Positions 8,357 to 17,745 of a stretch of DNA of 64,000 nt are shown in pieces (within the stretch, counting starts at the first letter, position 1; each line of letters begins with the position of its first letter). A program made the translations under genes and the position numbers. The notes beneath the pieces are model-generated. The model saw only the letters and a list, made by a program, of their open reading frames with translations. It had not been told where the DNA came from and searched no databases. The DNA is from Pseudomonas berkeleyensis (lineage in GTDB: Bacteria; Pseudomonadota; Gammaproteobacteria; Pseudomonadales; Pseudomonadaceae): NCBI RefSeq assembly GCF_014109765.1, contig NZ_CP059139.1:930001-994000 (forward strand), given 5' to 3'.

Positions 8357-9675
8357 TGGACGCACGTCAGCATTTCAGCGAGTTGTTGGCTTACCTGCAG
8401 GGGCAGGTCGGTGGCGAGGAAGGATTCACTCTGGCCTACACGGCCGAGGTGTCCAGTTTCATCCGTTTCAATCAGGGTCAGGTACGCCAGGCCGGACAGG
8501 TGCAGCAGGTCTACGCCACGCTGTCGCTGTACCAGGGCCAGCGTCATGCCGAGAGCAAGCTGGCGCTCAGTGGTGTGCCCGAAGAAGACCTGACGCGCGT
8601 GCAGCAGAGCTTGCAGCGTTTGCGACTGATCCTGCCGACGCTCGGTGACGATCCTTATCTGCGCCTGAACTGCGAGGCCTGGCGTAGCGAGCTGGCTGCC
8701 GCAGGCGAGCCGCTGGATGCTGCGGCCATGGCCGAGCAGATCGTCAGTGCGGGCTGTGGCCTGGATCTGGTCGGCTTTCTCGCTGTCGGGCCACAGTATC
8801 AGGGCTTCGCTAGTTCCTGGGGCGCGTTCGGCTGGTACGCCGCGCGCAGTTTCAACCTCGAATTCAGCCTGTTCCATGGCAACGGCCAGGCCGTGAAGAG
8901 CGCCTATGCCGGCGAGCAGTGGGATGTGCAGGCGTTCGCCCGCAAGTTGGATGTCGCGCGGCAACAGCTGGAGTTCCTTGGCCGTCCGGCCAAGGCATTG
9001 CAGCCGGGCACCTATCGCGCCTATCTGGCTCCGGCTGCGCTGGAGGAACTGGTCAGCCTGTTCTGTTGGGGCTTCGGCGCCCAGGCTCTGGCCTCCCGCG
9101 GCAGTCCGCTGCAACGGCTGTTCAATGGCAAGGCCGAGCTCAGCTGGCAGGTGACGATGGAGGAGCGTATCGAAGGCGGTCTGGCGCCGGCCTTCACCCC
9201 TGAAGGGCCGCGTCAGCCGCTGCGCCTGATCAGCCAGGGGCGAGCTGGTGAACGCCTGGTCAGCTCACGTAGCGCCGCCGAGTATGGGCTGATCGCCAAT
9301 GGCGCCTGCAGTGGTGAATACCCCTTGTCCCTGCGCATGCACGGCGGCGAGTTGAACGAGCAGGACGTGCTGCAACGGCTCGGTACGGGCCTGTATATCG
9401 GCAACTTGTGGTACGGCAACTTCTCCGACCTGCCGGCTGGCCGCCTGACCGGGATGACCCGTTTCGCCACCTTCTGGGTAGAAGACGGACAGATCCAGGC
9501 GCCGGTAAACACGATGCGCTTCGATGACTCGCTGTTCGACTTCCTCGGCCCGCAACTCGAAGCCCTGACCCGCGAGCCCGAACTGCTGCTGCCCGGTGGC
9601 ACCTACGGTTCCAGGCAGACGGGCTCGATGGCACTGCCCGGGGCGTTGCTTTCGCGGTTCACCCTGACCCTGTAG
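8356..9675 (+). CDS. PmbA/TldE-like partner subunit
   Basis: A 439-aa protein of the TldE (PmbA) branch. It lacks the HExxxH zinc motif, as TldE proteins do, and should pair with the TldD-like protein just upstream. C-terminal landmarks of the family are visible (GLYIGNLWYGN near residue 350, then FDDSLFDFLG). The start shares a base with the tldD-like stop (TGATGG), indicating translational coupling. It ends 14 nt before the convergent rlmG. Confidence 0.8.
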   Translation: MDARQHFSELLAYLQGQVGGEEGFTLAYTAEVSSFIRFNQGQVRQAGQVQQVYATLSLYQGQRHAESKLALSGVPEEDLTRVQQSLQRLRLILPTLGDDPYLRLNCEAWRSELAAAGEPLDAAAMAEQIVSAGCGLDLVGFLAVGPQYQGFASSWGAFGWYAARSFNLEFSLFHGNGQAVKSAYAGEQWDVQAFARKLDVARQQLEFLGRPAKALQPGTYRAYLAPAALEELVSLFCWGFGAQALASRGSPLQRLFNGKAELSWQVTMEERIEGGLAPAFTPEGPRQPLRLISQGRAGERLVSSRSAAEYGLIANGACSGEYPLSLRMHGGELNEQDVLQRLGTGLYIGNLWYGNFSDLPAGRLTGMTRFATFWVEDGQIQAPVNTMRFDDSLFDFLGPQLEALTREPELLLPGGTYGSRQTGSMALPGALLSRFTLTL

Positions 9676-9688
9676 ATCGTTCGCCGCG

Positions 9689-10813
9689 TTATTTGCTCGC
9701 CTTGAGCACCACGAACTTCGGCGTTGCAGCCACCTGCTCGACGCCGCGGAACAGGCGCTTGAGCTTGGCGTGATAGCCCAGGTGGCGGTTACCGACGATC
9801 CACAGCTCGCCGCCGGTGACCAGCGCGGCGCGGGCCTGCTGGAACATGCGCCAGGCGAGGAAGTCGCCGACCACCTGCTGCTGGTGAAACGGTGGATTGC
9901 ACAGCACCAGATCCAGCGAGTCGGCGGCTTGCTCGGCCAGGCCGTCGCCGGCGCGAATCTCAACGGCGCGTTCGCCGAGGGCTGCCTGCCAGTTTTCGCG
10001 CGCCGATTGCACGGCCATGTACGACTCGTCCACCAGGGTCAGCTCCGCCTGCGGGCTGCCCAGGGCGTAGGCGATACCCAGTACGCCGTTGCCGCAACCG
10101 AGATCGGCGACGCGGATGCGGCCGAGGTGGCGTGGCAGGTGCGGGAGGAAGGCGCGGGTGCCGATATCCAGGCCATCGCGGCAGAACACGTTGGCGTGGT
10201 TGATCAGTTCGATCGCGGGTTTATCAAGCGTATAGCGGGTGGGGTAGGGCGATACCGGTGCTGCTTTCGTCTGTGCTGTAGCCGTCAGCAGGCGGGCTTT
10301 CTTTACCGCCAGCGAGGCCTGAACCGGGCCAATGTACTTTTCCAGGAGGTCGCCAGCGGCGCGTGGCAGGTGCTTGATCATCGCCCCGGCCACCACGCGG
10401 GCGTCAGGCGCCAACTGGCCATGCAGGCGAATCAATTGCTCCTCCAGCAGCGCCAGGGTCTTGGGCACGCGGATCAGCACCCAGTCGAATGGCCCTTGCG
10501 CCGTTTCGCTGGCCGGCACGAAGCGCACTGCCTCGGCCGCCAGGCCATTGCGCGCCAGGTTTTTCTGCAACGCCAGATGGCCCAGGTGCGAATCGCCACT
10601 GCTGGTCACCTGGCAGTGAGTGGCCAGCGAGCAGGCGAGGGCGCCGAAGCCGTCGTTGAGCAGCAGCACCCGGTGCTCTGGCCCGATGCCCTGCTCGTGC
10701 AGATGGCTCAACAGGTATTCGTCGGCCGCGTCGAAGGCCTGCAGCGGTTCATTCTGCTGCTCCGGCTGGCGAATCAGGTCGAGGTCGGCGAAGGGGGTAA
10801 CGAGTTGCGGCAT
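9689..10813 (-). CDS. rlmG: 23S rRNA (guanine-1835-N2) methyltransferase RlmG
   Basis: A 374-aa SAM-dependent methyltransferase predicted to make m2G1835 in 23S rRNA. It has the two-domain architecture of RlmG/RsmC: an inactive N-terminal methyltransferase-like half (about 1-190) and a catalytic C-terminal half with the SAM motif DLGCGNG (about 237-243) and the NPPF motif (about residue 310). It stands alone, convergent with the TldE-like gene. Its start is 186 bp from the divergent GntR gene. Confidence 0.88.
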   Translation of the reverse strand: MPQLVTPFADLDLIRQPEQQNEPLQAFDAADEYLLSHLHEQGIGPEHRVLLLNDGFGALACSLATHCQVTSSGDSHLGHLALQKNLARNGLAAEAVRFVPASETAQGPFDWVLIRVPKTLALLEEQLIRLHGQLAPDARVVAGAMIKHLPRAAGDLLEKYIGPVQASLAVKKARLLTATAQTKAAPVSPYPTRYTLDKPAIELINHANVFCRDGLDIGTRAFLPHLPRHLGRIRVADLGCGNGVLGIAYALGSPQAELTLVDESYMAVQSARENWQAALGERAVEIRAGDGLAEQAADSLDLVLCNPPFHQQQVVGDFLAWRMFQQARAALVTGGELWIVGNRHLGYHAKLKRLFRGVEQVAATPKFVVLKASK

Positions 10814-10999
10814 GGCAGGCAGTTTCCGGAGGCGTCTGGAGCTGGCGCATCATAGCTGCTGGCGTCCTCGCACCCCAACATTCGTGGATGCGCTTACATG
10901 TGCTGCTGGACAAGTGCGAGCGCCGATGGCTAAGTCTCACTCGTTGGCCTGGCAGGTTATGCGCCTCCAGGCATTTGAGAGCATGAGCGAGAGACAAGA

Positions 11000-11686
11000 T
11001 TGAGCGTTTCTGAAGCAAAACCGATTCGCCGCCGGACGCTGCACAGCGAGATCGTCGATCACCTGCGTGAGTTGATCGTCAGCGGTGAGCTGGAGCCGGG
11101 GCAGAAAATTCCGGAGAAGGCGCTGTGCGAGCGCTTCGAGATCTCCCGCACGCCGCTGCGCGAAGCGCTCAAGGCGCTGGCGGCCGAAGGCATGATCGAA
11201 TTGCTGCCGCAGCGTGGCGCGCGGGTGGTCACCATCACCGACGAGGAATTGCAGGAGCTGTTTCCGATCATCGCCAGCATCGAGGCGCTGGCCGGTGAAA
11301 TGGCTTGCGAGAAGATCAGCGAGGCACAGTTCGACGCTATTCGGCAGATGCACGAGGACATGATCGAGGCCTATCAGGCGTCACGTGCAATGGAGTACTC
11401 ACGGCTCAATCGCGCCATCCACTTCGCCATTTTCGAGGCGGCCGACAATGCCTCGCTGCTGGCGCTGTACCGCAATCTCGAACTGCGCATTCGCAATATC
11501 CGGCATACCGTGCGTCAGGCGCCGGGGGACTGGAAAGAGGCCGTCAGCGATCACGAGAAAATCCTCCAGGCCCTGAAGGCACGTGATGCCAGTCAGCTCG
11601 CCAAGATCATGCGTCAGCACGTGATGAACACCGCGCGCACGGTGCGCCATTCCATCGACGAACTCGTCAGTACACAGCCAGGCTAG
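11000..11686 (+). CDS. GntR-family regulator (FCD/FadR subfamily)
   Basis: A 228-aa regulator with an N-terminal winged helix-turn-helix (about 8-75; the recognition region contains SRTPLREALKAL) and a C-terminal all-helical FCD ligand-binding domain (about 85-215). Located directly upstream of an amino-acid ABC importer on the same strand, it is the likely local regulator, with the amino acid or its breakdown product as effector (inference). Confidence 0.85.
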   Translation: MSVSEAKPIRRRTLHSEIVDHLRELIVSGELEPGQKIPEKALCERFEISRTPLREALKALAAEGMIELLPQRGARVVTITDEELQELFPIIASIEALAGEMACEKISEAQFDAIRQMHEDMIEAYQASRAMEYSRLNRAIHFAIFEAADNASLLALYRNLELRIRNIRHTVRQAPGDWKEAVSDHEKILQALKARDASQLAKIMRQHVMNTARTVRHSIDELVSTQPG

Positions 11687-11786
11687 CGGCGCGTTGCCCT
11701 GCTGGTTTCATCGTTCAAATCTTCAGAGAGTCTGCGTCCAATAACGAGCATCGCCTCGGAAAATCGCCCCAACTTCGTGCAATTAA

Positions 11787-11798
11787 AATGAATTCATT
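11787..11798. promoter_or_regulatory. Palindrome in the ABC-operon promoter region
   Basis: A perfect 12-bp palindrome (AATGAATTCATT) in an A/T-rich stretch of the 239-bp gap between the GntR gene and the ABC operon. It could be an operator or an UP element. It does not show the usual GntR core (TNGT-N3-ACNA), so assignment to the upstream regulator is uncertain. Confidence 0.3.
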
Positions 11799-11925
11799 AT
11801 TTATTATTCTTTTTTGTTGACGATGCCGATTGCAGTCCCGCAGAGTGACCTGGCGATGCTTGCTAGGGCACGCCGGCCCCCATGAAAGGGAGTCGTTGCG
11901 CGATAACAAAACAGGGGGCAAAACC

Positions 11926-12825
11926 ATGAAGAAGATTCTTGCGGCTTCGTCGATGATGCTGATGTTCGCAGCAGCGGGAGTGTCGGCACAGGAAGGCACA
12001 CTGGCGAAGATTGCCGAGCTGGGGGAGATCAGCGTCGGTCACCGTGATGGCGCGGTACCGTTCTCCTACTACGACGATCAGCAGCGTCCGATTGGCTATG
12101 CCATGGATCTGTGCGCGAAAGTCGTCGAGGCCATCAAGCTCAAGCTGGACGAGCCGGAGCTGAAGGTCAGCTATCTGCCGGTTACTGGTGCCACGCGCAT
12201 GCCGCTGCTGGCCAACGGCACCATCGACATGGAGTGCGGTACCACCACCAACAACGCCGAGCGTCAGCGTCAGGTGAGCTTCTCCAACACCTATTTCGTG
12301 GCCGGCGTGCGCATCCTCTCCAAGAAGAGTGCACCGATCGAGACCATGGCCGATGCCAAGGGCAAGACCGTGGTCACCCTGGCCGGCACCACCAGCGTCA
12401 AGGTCATCAGTGAGATCAACGCCGCGCAGAACCTCGGCCTCAATGTGTTGAGCGTCAAGGATCTGGCCGAAGGCATGCTGACCCTGCAGACCGAGCGCGC
12501 CGTGGCGCTGATCTTCGACGACGTGTCGATTGCCGGTGCTGCCGCCACCTCGAAGAACCCGGATGACTTCGTCATGTCCGCCGAGCCGCTGTCGGTCGAG
12601 CCGTACGGCATCATGCTGCGTCGCGACGACGAGGCCTTCAAGGAAGTGGTCAACGCCACCCTCGACGAGCTGTACGCCAGCGGCGAAATCAACGCCATCT
12701 ACGACAAGTGGTTCGTTCAGGCGATTCCGCCACGCGGCATCAACATGAACTTTCCGATGTCCAGTCAACTGAAGAAAGTCATCGCCCAGCCGACCGACGA
12801 AGCGGATCCCGAGCTGTACCGCTGA
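11926..12825 (+). CDS. Periplasmic amino-acid-binding protein (GltI/family 3)
   Basis: A 299-aa binding protein of a polar amino-acid ABC importer. A signal peptide (about 1-22) ends near VSA-QEG, followed by a family-3 solute-binding fold closest in feel to glutamate/aspartate GltI (TGATRMPLL and GTIDMECGTTTN motifs, about 86-110). The open frame extends upstream to 11830, but the ATG at 11926 gives a clean signal peptide. It heads an operon of binding protein, two permeases, ATPase and a PLP enzyme. Confidence 0.86.
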   Translation: MKKILAASSMMLMFAAAGVSAQEGTLAKIAELGEISVGHRDGAVPFSYYDDQQRPIGYAMDLCAKVVEAIKLKLDEPELKVSYLPVTGATRMPLLANGTIDMECGTTTNNAERQRQVSFSNTYFVAGVRILSKKSAPIETMADAKGKTVVTLAGTTSVKVISEINAAQNLGLNVLSVKDLAEGMLTLQTERAVALIFDDVSIAGAAATSKNPDDFVMSAEPLSVEPYGIMLRRDDEAFKEVVNATLDELYASGEINAIYDKWFVQAIPPRGINMNFPMSSQLKKVIAQPTDEADPELYR

Positions 12826-12894
12826 TCGAGCGACACCAACCCGGTCGGTGCGCTGCGCCGACCGGGCAATGACATGCACTGGATGGGCTAGGCC

Positions 12895-13632
12895 ATGAGC
12901 TACAACTGGAACTGGTGGATCTTTTTCGAGCCCTCGCTCGATGGCACCAATACCTATTTGATGACGCTGATCTGGGGGGCCTGCTGGACGGTCGCCACGG
13001 CCATCGGCGCCTTCACCATCGCCATCGTACTCGGCTCGCTGGTGGGTGTCGCACGAACTTCGCCGCTGGCCTGGATGCGCGCGCTGGGCACCGGCTTCGT
13101 CGAGCTGTTTCGCAACATTCCGCTGCTGGTGCAGATGTTCCTCTGGTACTTCGTGCTGCCGGAACTGCTGCCGCCCGATCTGGGGCGCTGGTTCAAGCAG
13201 TTGCCGAATTCTGCGTTCTACACGGCGGTGATCTGCCTGGGTTGCTACCACGCCGCGCGTATGGCCGAAGTGGTGCGTGCCGGGCTCGAGAGTCTGTCCC
13301 GTGGGCAACGCATGGCCGGGCTGGCCATGGGCCTGACGCTGGTGCAGACCTACCGTTATGTGCTGTTGCCGATGGCCTACCGCATCGTGGTGCCGGCCAT
13401 CACCTCCGAATTCCTCAGTTGCACCAAGAACACCTCGGTTGCCCTGGCCATCGGCCTGATGGAGCTGACCGGCAGCGCCCGTGCGATGCAGGAAAACAGC
13501 TTCCAGACTTTCGAGGCCTTCACGGCGGCAACCACCCTGTATCTGGTGCTCAACCTGATCATCGTCTTCGCCATGCGCGCCGTCGAGCGCAAGGCCGCTG
13601 TGCCGGGCTACGGCCTGCGGAAGGAGAGCTGA
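12895..13632 (+). CDS. Amino-acid ABC permease (GltJ-like)
   Basis: A 245-aa integral membrane permease with about five helices and the cytoplasmic EAA-type loop (near residues 125-145, ...GLESLSRGQRMAGLAMGL) that docks the ATPase. Best resemblance is to GltJ of glutamate/aspartate importers. It partners with the next gene, whose ATG is 2 nt past this stop. Confidence 0.86.
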   Translation: MSYNWNWWIFFEPSLDGTNTYLMTLIWGACWTVATAIGAFTIAIVLGSLVGVARTSPLAWMRALGTGFVELFRNIPLLVQMFLWYFVLPELLPPDLGRWFKQLPNSAFYTAVICLGCYHAARMAEVVRAGLESLSRGQRMAGLAMGLTLVQTYRYVLLPMAYRIVVPAITSEFLSCTKNTSVALAIGLMELTGSARAMQENSFQTFEAFTAATTLYLVLNLIIVFAMRAVERKAAVPGYGLRKES

Positions 13633-13634
13633 AC

Positions 13635-14327
13635 ATGTTTGGCAGTTTCGACCTGGGAGTGGTGGTCGACTCGCTCCCCTATCTGTTCTACACCGGCATG
13701 AGCTTCACCCTGACGCTCACGCTGTTCGCCACCATTGGCGGCATCTTCTTCGGCTCGTTGCTGGCGATCATGCGCCTGTCGCGCTATCGCGCGCTGTCGA
13801 TGTTCGCCGGCGGCTACGTCAACCTGCTGCGTTCGCTGCCGCTGGTGTTGGTGATCTTCTGGTTCTACTTCATGGTGCCCTTCGTGGTGCAGTGGATCAC
13901 CGGTGCTCCGCGTCCGGTGCGCATCGACCCGTTCTGGTCGTCGGTGATCACCTTCACCCTGTTCGAGGCCTGCTACTTCTGCGAGATCATCCGCTCCGGT
14001 ATCCAGTCGCTGCCCAAGGGCCAGACCCAGGCGTCGATGGCGCTGGGCCTGACCAATCGCCAGGGCCTGTTCTACGTGGTGCTGCCGCAGGCGCTGCGCA
14101 ACATGCTGCCGCTGATGCTCACGCAGACCATCGTGCTGTTTCAGGACACCTCGCTGGTCTACATCCTCTCGATCACCGACTTCCTCGGCGCCGCGGCGAA
14201 GATCGCCCAGCGTGACGGTCGCCTGCTGGAGATGTACGTCTTCGCCGCGCTCGTCTACTTCGTGATCTCCCTGCTCGCCTCCTATGCCGTACGCCGCCTG
14301 CAAAAGCGCGTCGCCATCATTCGTTAA
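13635..14327 (+). CDS. Amino-acid ABC permease (GltK-like)
   Basis: A 230-aa second permease of the importer, with an EAA loop (IRSGIQSLPKGQTQASMALGL, about 118-138) and a C-terminal hydrophobic helix. The frame is open far upstream inside the previous gene, but the ATG at 13635 follows a ribosome-binding site (AAGGAGA) and gives the normal family length. Confidence 0.86.
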   Translation: MFGSFDLGVVVDSLPYLFYTGMSFTLTLTLFATIGGIFFGSLLAIMRLSRYRALSMFAGGYVNLLRSLPLVLVIFWFYFMVPFVVQWITGAPRPVRIDPFWSSVITFTLFEACYFCEIIRSGIQSLPKGQTQASMALGLTNRQGLFYVVLPQALRNMLPLMLTQTIVLFQDTSLVYILSITDFLGAAAKIAQRDGRLLEMYVFAALVYFVISLLASYAVRRLQKRVAIIR

Positions 14328-14339
14328 GGGCCCTTCGTC

Positions 14340-15074
14340 ATGATTACGATCAGCGATGTCTGTAAATCCTACGGTTCGTTCCAGGTACTGACGCACTGCT
14401 CGACCACCGTTGCCAAGGGCGAGGTGGTGGTGGTGTGCGGGCCTTCCGGTTCCGGCAAGTCCACCTTGATCAAGACGGTCAACGCGCTGGAGCCCATCGA
14501 CAGCGGTGAAATCACCGTCGATGGCATCAGCGTCACGGCCAAGGACACCAATCTGCCCAAGCTGCGTTCGCGCGTCGGCATGGTGTTCCAGCACTTCGAG
14601 CTGTTTCCGCACCTGTCGATCATGGAGAACCTGATGCTGGCGCAGATCAAGGTGCTCGGTCGCAGCAAGGCCGAGGCCGAGAAGAAGGGCCTACAACTGC
14701 TCGAACGCGTCGGCCTCAAGGAGCATGCGCACAAGCATCCGGGCCAGCTCTCCGGCGGCCAGCAACAGCGCGTGGCCATCGCCCGTGCGCTGGCGATGGA
14801 TCCGGTGGTGATGCTGTTCGATGAACCGACCTCGGCGCTCGATCCGGAGATGGTCAATGAAGTGCTCGACGTCATGGTGCAGCTCGCCCACGAAGGCATG
14901 ACCATGATGTGTGTGACCCATGAGATGGGCTTCGCGCGCAAGGTCGCCGACCGGGTGATCTTCATGGACGCCGGACAGATCGTCGAAGACTGCCCGAAGG
15001 AGGAATTCTTCGGCGACATCAACGCCCGCTCCGATCGTGCCCAGCAGTTCCTGTCGAAAATTCTCTCTCACTAA
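14340..15074 (+). CDS. Amino-acid ABC transporter ATPase (GltL-like)
   Basis: A 244-aa ATPase of the polar amino-acid importer. Walker A is GPSGSGKST (about 34-42), the signature is LSGGQQQR (about 137-144) and Walker B is [12 protein letters not shown] (about 157-168), all intact. It sits 12 nt after the second permease and energises the two preceding permeases. Confidence 0.9.
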   Translation: MITISDVCKSYGSFQVLTHCSTTVAKGEVVVVCGPSGSGKSTLIKTVNALEPIDSGEITVDGISVTAKDTNLPKLRSRVGMVFQHFELFPHLSIMENLMLAQIKVLGRSKAEAEKKGLQLLERVGLKEHAHKHPGQLSGGQQQRVAIARALAMDPVVMLFDEPTSALDPEMVNEVLDVMVQLAHEGMTMMCVTHEMGFARKVADRVIFMDAGQIVEDCPKEEFFGDINARSDRAQQFLSKILSH

Positions 15075-15089
15075 CGCCGGACGAAAATC

Positions 15090-16268
15090 ATGGAAATGCC
15101 CAACGAACAGCAATTGCTGGCGATGGCGGCTGCGCGCGGCGCAGCCCTGCGTGACGGTCGTGTGGTGCTGTATGCCGGTGCCAACCTGCCCAGCGAAGAG
15201 GCCCAGCAGGCCTACAGTGTCGAGCTGAGCGCCTACCCGGCGATGGGGCCGAGCTACGCCAAGGAACAGCCCGATACCGATCTGGTCTCTGGCCTCGAAG
15301 TGGCCGTGCGCGAGCGCATCTGCAGCCTGTTCAGCGCCGCTTGGGCCGAGCCACGGCTGCCCAGTTGCACCATCGCCAACCTGGCGGTGTTCCACGCCTT
15401 CAGCCGGCCGGGTGACCTGCTGCTGGCGCCGGCGGCGGCCCATGGCGGGCATCTCAGTCAGCGCCGCGGCGGCACGCCGGAACTGGCCGGGCTGCGCGTG
15501 GCCGATCTGCCTTTCGATACCCGCGCCTGCCGACTGGATGCCCAGGCCGCTGCCGAACTGGTGCACACGCTGCGCCCGTCGCTGGTGATGCTCGGTCGCT
15601 CGGTGATCATCACCCCCGACGACATCGAGCCGGTGGTCGCTGCCGCTCGCGAAGTGGGGGCAAAAACCATTTTCGACGCTTCGCACGTGTCCGGGCTGAT
15701 CGCCGGCGGCACCTTCCCCAACCCATTGGAGCTGGGCGTCGATATCCTCACCAGTTCCACCTACAAGACCCTGCCGGGTCGCCCGCACAGCCTGATCGCC
15801 GGTCGTCATGCCGAAGATGGCGAGCGCCTGGCGCGCTTCATCGACCGCGCGTTGCTGGCCAACTACGACGCCGGCAAGTTGCCGTCCTTCCTGGTCACCC
15901 TGCAGCAGGCCGAAGCCGATGGCGGCGCCTATGCACGGCGAGTCTGCGCGGCCAGCCAGACCTTCGCCAGGGTGTTGCGTGAACTGAACGTGGCGGTGAT
16001 CGCGCCGAACCCGGGCGAGGTGTTCACCCATCAGGTGCTGGTGCCGATGAGCAATGCGCTGGATGCTCCGGCGACGATCAAGGCGCTGGAGCAGGAAGGC
16101 ATTCTGGTCGGTACCTGCAACGACCCGACCACGCCGGGCGCCTATGCCCTGCGTGTCGGCACCCAGTTCATCGTTGCCCAGGGCCAGGACGAGCAGGTGG
16201 ACAACATCGCTCGTTGGCTGGCTGCTGCACTGCGTCGCGAGGTCGACGGCCGCATGTCCGTCGCCTGA
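15090..16268 (+). CDS. Serine hydroxymethyltransferase-like PLP enzyme
   Basis: A 392-aa fold-type I PLP enzyme with SHMT-family landmarks: AHGGHL near residues 113-118, a DxSHVSGLIAGG segment around 198-208 and the Schiff-base Lys226 in SSTYKT, aligning with THKT of true SHMT. It is far from the GlyA at 56334-57587 and 25 aa shorter. SHMT-like paralogs include alpha-methylserine hydroxymethyltransferase and beta-hydroxy-amino-acid aldolases. As last gene of an amino-acid import operon it probably catabolises the imported amino acid; the substrate is unknown. Confidence 0.75.
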   Translation: MEMPNEQQLLAMAAARGAALRDGRVVLYAGANLPSEEAQQAYSVELSAYPAMGPSYAKEQPDTDLVSGLEVAVRERICSLFSAAWAEPRLPSCTIANLAVFHAFSRPGDLLLAPAAAHGGHLSQRRGGTPELAGLRVADLPFDTRACRLDAQAAAELVHTLRPSLVMLGRSVIITPDDIEPVVAAAREVGAKTIFDASHVSGLIAGGTFPNPLELGVDILTSSTYKTLPGRPHSLIAGRHAEDGERLARFIDRALLANYDAGKLPSFLVTLQQAEADGGAYARRVCAASQTFARVLRELNVAVIAPNPGEVFTHQVLVPMSNALDAPATIKALEQEGILVGTCNDPTTPGAYALRVGTQFIVAQGQDEQVDNIARWLAAALRREVDGRMSVA

Positions 16269-16276
16269 GTTAGCGG

Positions 16277-16301
16277 CGCTCGGTGGTCACGCCACCGAGC
16301 G
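16277..16301. terminator. Hairpin between convergent genes
   Basis: A perfect 10-bp inverted repeat (16277-16286 with 16292-16301) with a 5-nt loop between the PLP-enzyme gene and the convergent FAD oxidase gene, overlapping the last codons of the latter. It has no T-run but could halt transcription from either side. Confidence 0.4.
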
Positions 16302-17699
16302 GAAGATCTTGCCGGGATTCATCAGGTTGTGCGGATCGAGCGCCTGCTTGATCGCACGCATCACGTCGATGGCCACCTCACCGTGTTCCTCCAGCAGGTA
16401 GTCGATCTTGTGCAGGCCGATGCCGTGCTCGCCGGTGCAGGTGCCACCGGCGGCCAGCGCGCGCTCGACGATCAGGCGATTGAGCCGTTCCGACTCGGCC
16501 ACTTCGGCAGCGTCGTTCGGGTCAAGCAGCAGGCAGACGTGGAAATTGCCGTCACCGACATGGCCAAACACCGGGGCTATCAGGCTCGAGCTGGCCAGGT
16601 CGTCCTGCGCGCCGAGCACGCACTCGGCCAGGCGCGACAGCGGCACGCAGACATCGGTGGATGACGAGCGGCAGCCTGGCTTGAGCTGCAGGAAAGCGAA
16701 CAGCGCGTTGTGCCGGGCGCTCCACAGCTTGTTGCGTTCCTCCTGCTGGGTCGCCCACTGGAAGCCGCTGCCACCGTTGCCGTCGGCCAGCTCCTGCACG
16801 CTCTGCGCCTGCTCGGCGACGCTTGCCTCGTTGCCGTGGAATTCCAGGAACAGCGTCGGCGCTTCGTTCAGCTCCAGCTTGAAGTAGCGATTCAGGGCGC
16901 TGATGGCCAGGGCATCGACCAGTTCGGCGCGGGCCACCGGAATACCCATCTGGATGGTTTCGATCACCGTCTGCACCGCGCCTTGCACAGAGGCGAAGCT
17001 GCACACGGCAGCGGAAATGGCTTCCGGCTGCGGGTGCAGTTTGAGGGTGATCTCGCTGATCACGCCCAGGGTGCCTTCGCTGCCGACCATCAGCCGCGCC
17101 AGGTCGTAGCCAGCGGAGGACTTCTTCGCCAGCGAACCGGCCTTCAGCACGCGGCCGTCGGCCAGCACGGCGGTCAGGCCGAGCACGTTCTCGCGCATGG
17201 TGCCGTAGCGCACGGCATTGGTGCCCGAGGCGCGGGTGGCGCACATGCCGCCGATGCTGGCGTCGGCGCCGGGGTCGATGGGGAAGAACAGGCCGCTGGC
17301 GCGCAGGTATTCGTTGAGCGCCTTGCGGGTGATGCCCGGTTGTACGGTGATGCTCATGTCTTCGGGGCGGAACTCCAGCACCTGATCCATCTGCGACACG
17401 TCCAGGCTCAGGCCGCCATGCACGGCCAGCAGATGGCCTTCCAGCGACGAGCCGCTGCCATAGGGAATCACCGGCACACGGTGTTCGTGGCACTGGCGGA
17501 GGATGGCGACGATCTCGTCCTGGCTGCTGGCGAAGGCCACGGCATCCGGCGGCATCGGGTCGTACAGCGATTCGTCGCGGCCGTGGTGCTCGCGCACGGC
17601 GGCGGCGGTGCTGAAGCGTTCGCCGAGCAGTTCGATGAGGGCGGCGCTGAAGGCGGCCGGCAGTTCGCGGCGCGGAGCGAGTGGTACGTGAAGGGTCAT
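16287..17699 (-). CDS. FAD-linked 2-hydroxyacid dehydrogenase (GlcD / D-lactate dehydrogenase family)
   Basis: A 470-aa flavoenzyme oxidising a D-2-hydroxy acid to the 2-oxo acid and passing electrons to the respiratory chain or a carrier. The N-terminal PCMH-type FAD domain (about 40-215) has the pyrophosphate loop PYGSGSSLEGH (about 79-89); the C-terminal domain ends with the family motif GTCTGEHGIG (about 420-429). It lies 46 bp downstream of a FadR-type regulator gene on the same strand, next to a sugar-acid locus. D-lactate and D-2-hydroxyglutarate are possible substrates; the sequence does not decide. Confidence 0.82.
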   Translation of the reverse strand: MTLHVPLAPRRELPAAFSAALIELLGERFSTAAAVREHHGRDESLYDPMPPDAVAFASSQDEIVAILRQCHEHRVPVIPYGSGSSLEGHLLAVHGGLSLDVSQMDQVLEFRPEDMSITVQPGITRKALNEYLRASGLFFPIDPGADASIGGMCATRASGTNAVRYGTMRENVLGLTAVLADGRVLKAGSLAKKSSAGYDLARLMVGSEGTLGVISEITLKLHPQPEAISAAVCSFASVQGAVQTVIETIQMGIPVARAELVDALAISALNRYFKLELNEAPTLFLEFHGNEASVAEQAQSVQELADGNGGSGFQWATQQEERNKLWSARHNALFAFLQLKPGCRSSSTDVCVPLSRLAECVLGAQDDLASSSLIAPVFGHVGDGNFHVCLLLDPNDAAEVAESERLNRLIVERALAAGGTCTGEHGIGLHKIDYLLEEHGEVAIDVMRAIKQALDPHNLMNPGKIFRSVA

Positions 17700-17745
17700 T
17701 GCGGGTTCCTTGTTGTTATCAGGTCGCCCGCGATGCTGGCGCCGG

